From positions 27,365-69,196 of the forward strand of contig WRIX01000002.1 of assembly GCA_009782495.1 (NCBI GenBank): a stretch of 41,832 nucleotides of DNA. The letters are read 5' to 3'. This stretch comes from Treponema sp. Lineage in GTDB: Bacteria; Spirochaetota; Spirochaetia; Treponematales; Breznakiellaceae. The notes below the pieces were generated by a model. That model saw nothing but the letters and a program-made list of their open reading frames with translations, was not told where the DNA came from and did no database searches. This document shows positions 41,407 to 41,832 of the stretch, in pieces. Both the position numbers and the translations under genes were made by a program. Each line of letters begins with the position of its first letter. The stretch's first letter is position 1.

Positions 41407-41435
41407 TTGAACGCCGCCTGGCGTTACACTATTAT
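41407..41435 (+). promoter_or_regulatory. Promoter with operator-like palindrome for protease copy 2
   Basis: TTGAAC (41407-41412), 17 bases and TATTAT (41430-41435) make a good promoter. A perfect palindrome AACGCC-GCCT-GGCGTT (41410-41425) overlaps the -35 box and spacer and would not be in the mRNA, so it is more likely an operator than a terminator. Confidence 0.65.
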
Positions 41436-41448
41436 AAGGAGCGATACA

Positions 41449-41832
41449 ATGGGAATTGTACAAGCCGAAATTACTCTAAAAAACGTATTTGATCTGGCAA
41501 GAGCAGAAGATGGGTCTATCCCGGAACAGGACATCAGAACCACGACGATTACAGCAGTGGTGGATACCGGGGCATCAACGCTGGTTATTAACGAAGAACT
41601 GTGCCGGAAACTGGGGCTTGCCGTAAAGGAAACAAGGGAAGTTTCTCTTGCGGATAGCAAAAAAACAACTGTAAAAGTAGTCGATCCTGTTGAAGTCCAT
41701 TGGAAAAACCGGCACATGATGTGCCAGCCCCTGGTTGCTTCGGATTCCGGAAAAATACTCCTGGGCGCCATCCCTTTAGAGGCAATGGATTTAATTGTTG
41801 ATCCGTTGCATCAGGAATTAATTGGCGCTCAT
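41449..41832 (+). CDS. Retropepsin-like clan AA aspartic protease (copy 2, partial)
   Basis: The first 128 residues are present; the window ends before the stop. The active site is VVDTGASTLVI near residue 38, and KILLGAIPLEAMDLIVDP matches copy 1 at 28378-28791 almost motif for motif (DPVEVHWKNR against EPVEIHWKNR). About half the residues are identical by eye. AAGGAG precedes the ATG, and it has its own promoter with a palindrome. With one DTG per chain it should dimerise. The substrate is unknown. Confidence 0.88.
   Translation, partial: MGIVQAEITLKNVFDLARAEDGSIPEQDIRTTTITAVVDTGASTLVINEELCRKLGLAVKETREVSLADSKKTTVKVVDPVEVHWKNRHMMCQPLVASDSGKILLGAIPLEAMDLIVDPLHQELIGAH

Noticed and set aside
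1-41832. CRISPR array, complete insertion sequence or prophage
   Set aside because: No regularly spaced repeats, transposase, integrase or phage structural genes were seen.

Overview
The window is about 42 kb of bacterial chromosome, densely coded on both strands. It looks like an anaerobic, motile, host- or gut-type spirochaete, most likely Treponema-like. The evidence is circumstantial: a class III (oxygen-sensitive) ribonucleotide reductase, a rubrerythrin, a large chemoreceptor, a spirochaete-type lipoprotein followed by a HEAT-repeat protein, two retropepsin-like proteases, and general codon and AT use. I cannot confirm the genus without a search. No rRNA, tRNA, CRISPR array, complete insertion sequence or prophage was recognised.

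Layout. (1) Positions 1-7945 form a carbohydrate module of two convergent operons. The + strand carries an ABC sugar importer (end of the ATPase, two RbsC-type permeases), a DhaK/DhaL-type two-subunit kinase and an AllA-like cupin. The - strand carries a BtpA/SgcQ protein, an M29 aminopeptidase and an FGGY kinase. (2) 8069-15523 is a signalling block: HD-GYP response regulator, hybrid histidine kinase, DUF362 protein and chemoreceptor. (3) 15585-20724 holds a TPP/lipoyl 2-oxoacid or acetoin dehydrogenase operon (E1alpha, E1beta, E2, no E3), then a SorC-type regulator and rpe. The E2 gene has an exact 123-bp internal tandem duplication. (4) 20721-27054, mostly - strand: comF, fic, mnmA, an HD hydrolase, rubrerythrin, pncB and pncA. 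(5) 27200-32698: a cysteine desulfurase, a small aspartic protease and thiI on the - strand, divergent from a fused aspartokinase-homoserine dehydrogenase. (6) 32699-33545 is an 850-bp gene-free stretch made of inverted and direct repeats. (7) 33546-36877: nrdR, nrdD and a small third gene. (8) 36929-41832: glycosyltransferase, HEAT protein, lipoprotein, coaD, rpmF, acpP, rnc and a second aspartic protease cut by the window end.

The most notable things are these. The anaerobic ribonucleotide reductase appears split: NrdD stops after its zinc site, and the glycyl-radical segment sits on the next gene, fused to a glutaredoxin-like domain. thiI has no ATG, GTG or TTG where its conserved N terminus begins, directly after an inserted retropepsin-like gene. 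At least eight genes have a -10 hexamer only 6-9 bases before the start codon and no Shine-Dalgarno sequence, which predicts leaderless mRNAs. A roughly 363-bp imperfect palindrome lies downstream of thrA.

How genes cooperate: the cysteine desulfurase can supply sulfur to ThiI and MnmA for tRNA thiolation; PncA and PncB are consecutive steps of NAD salvage; NrdR boxes overlap the nrdR-nrdD promoter; rpmF-acpP-rnc follow one strong promoter. All functional calls come from reading motifs; no database search was possible.
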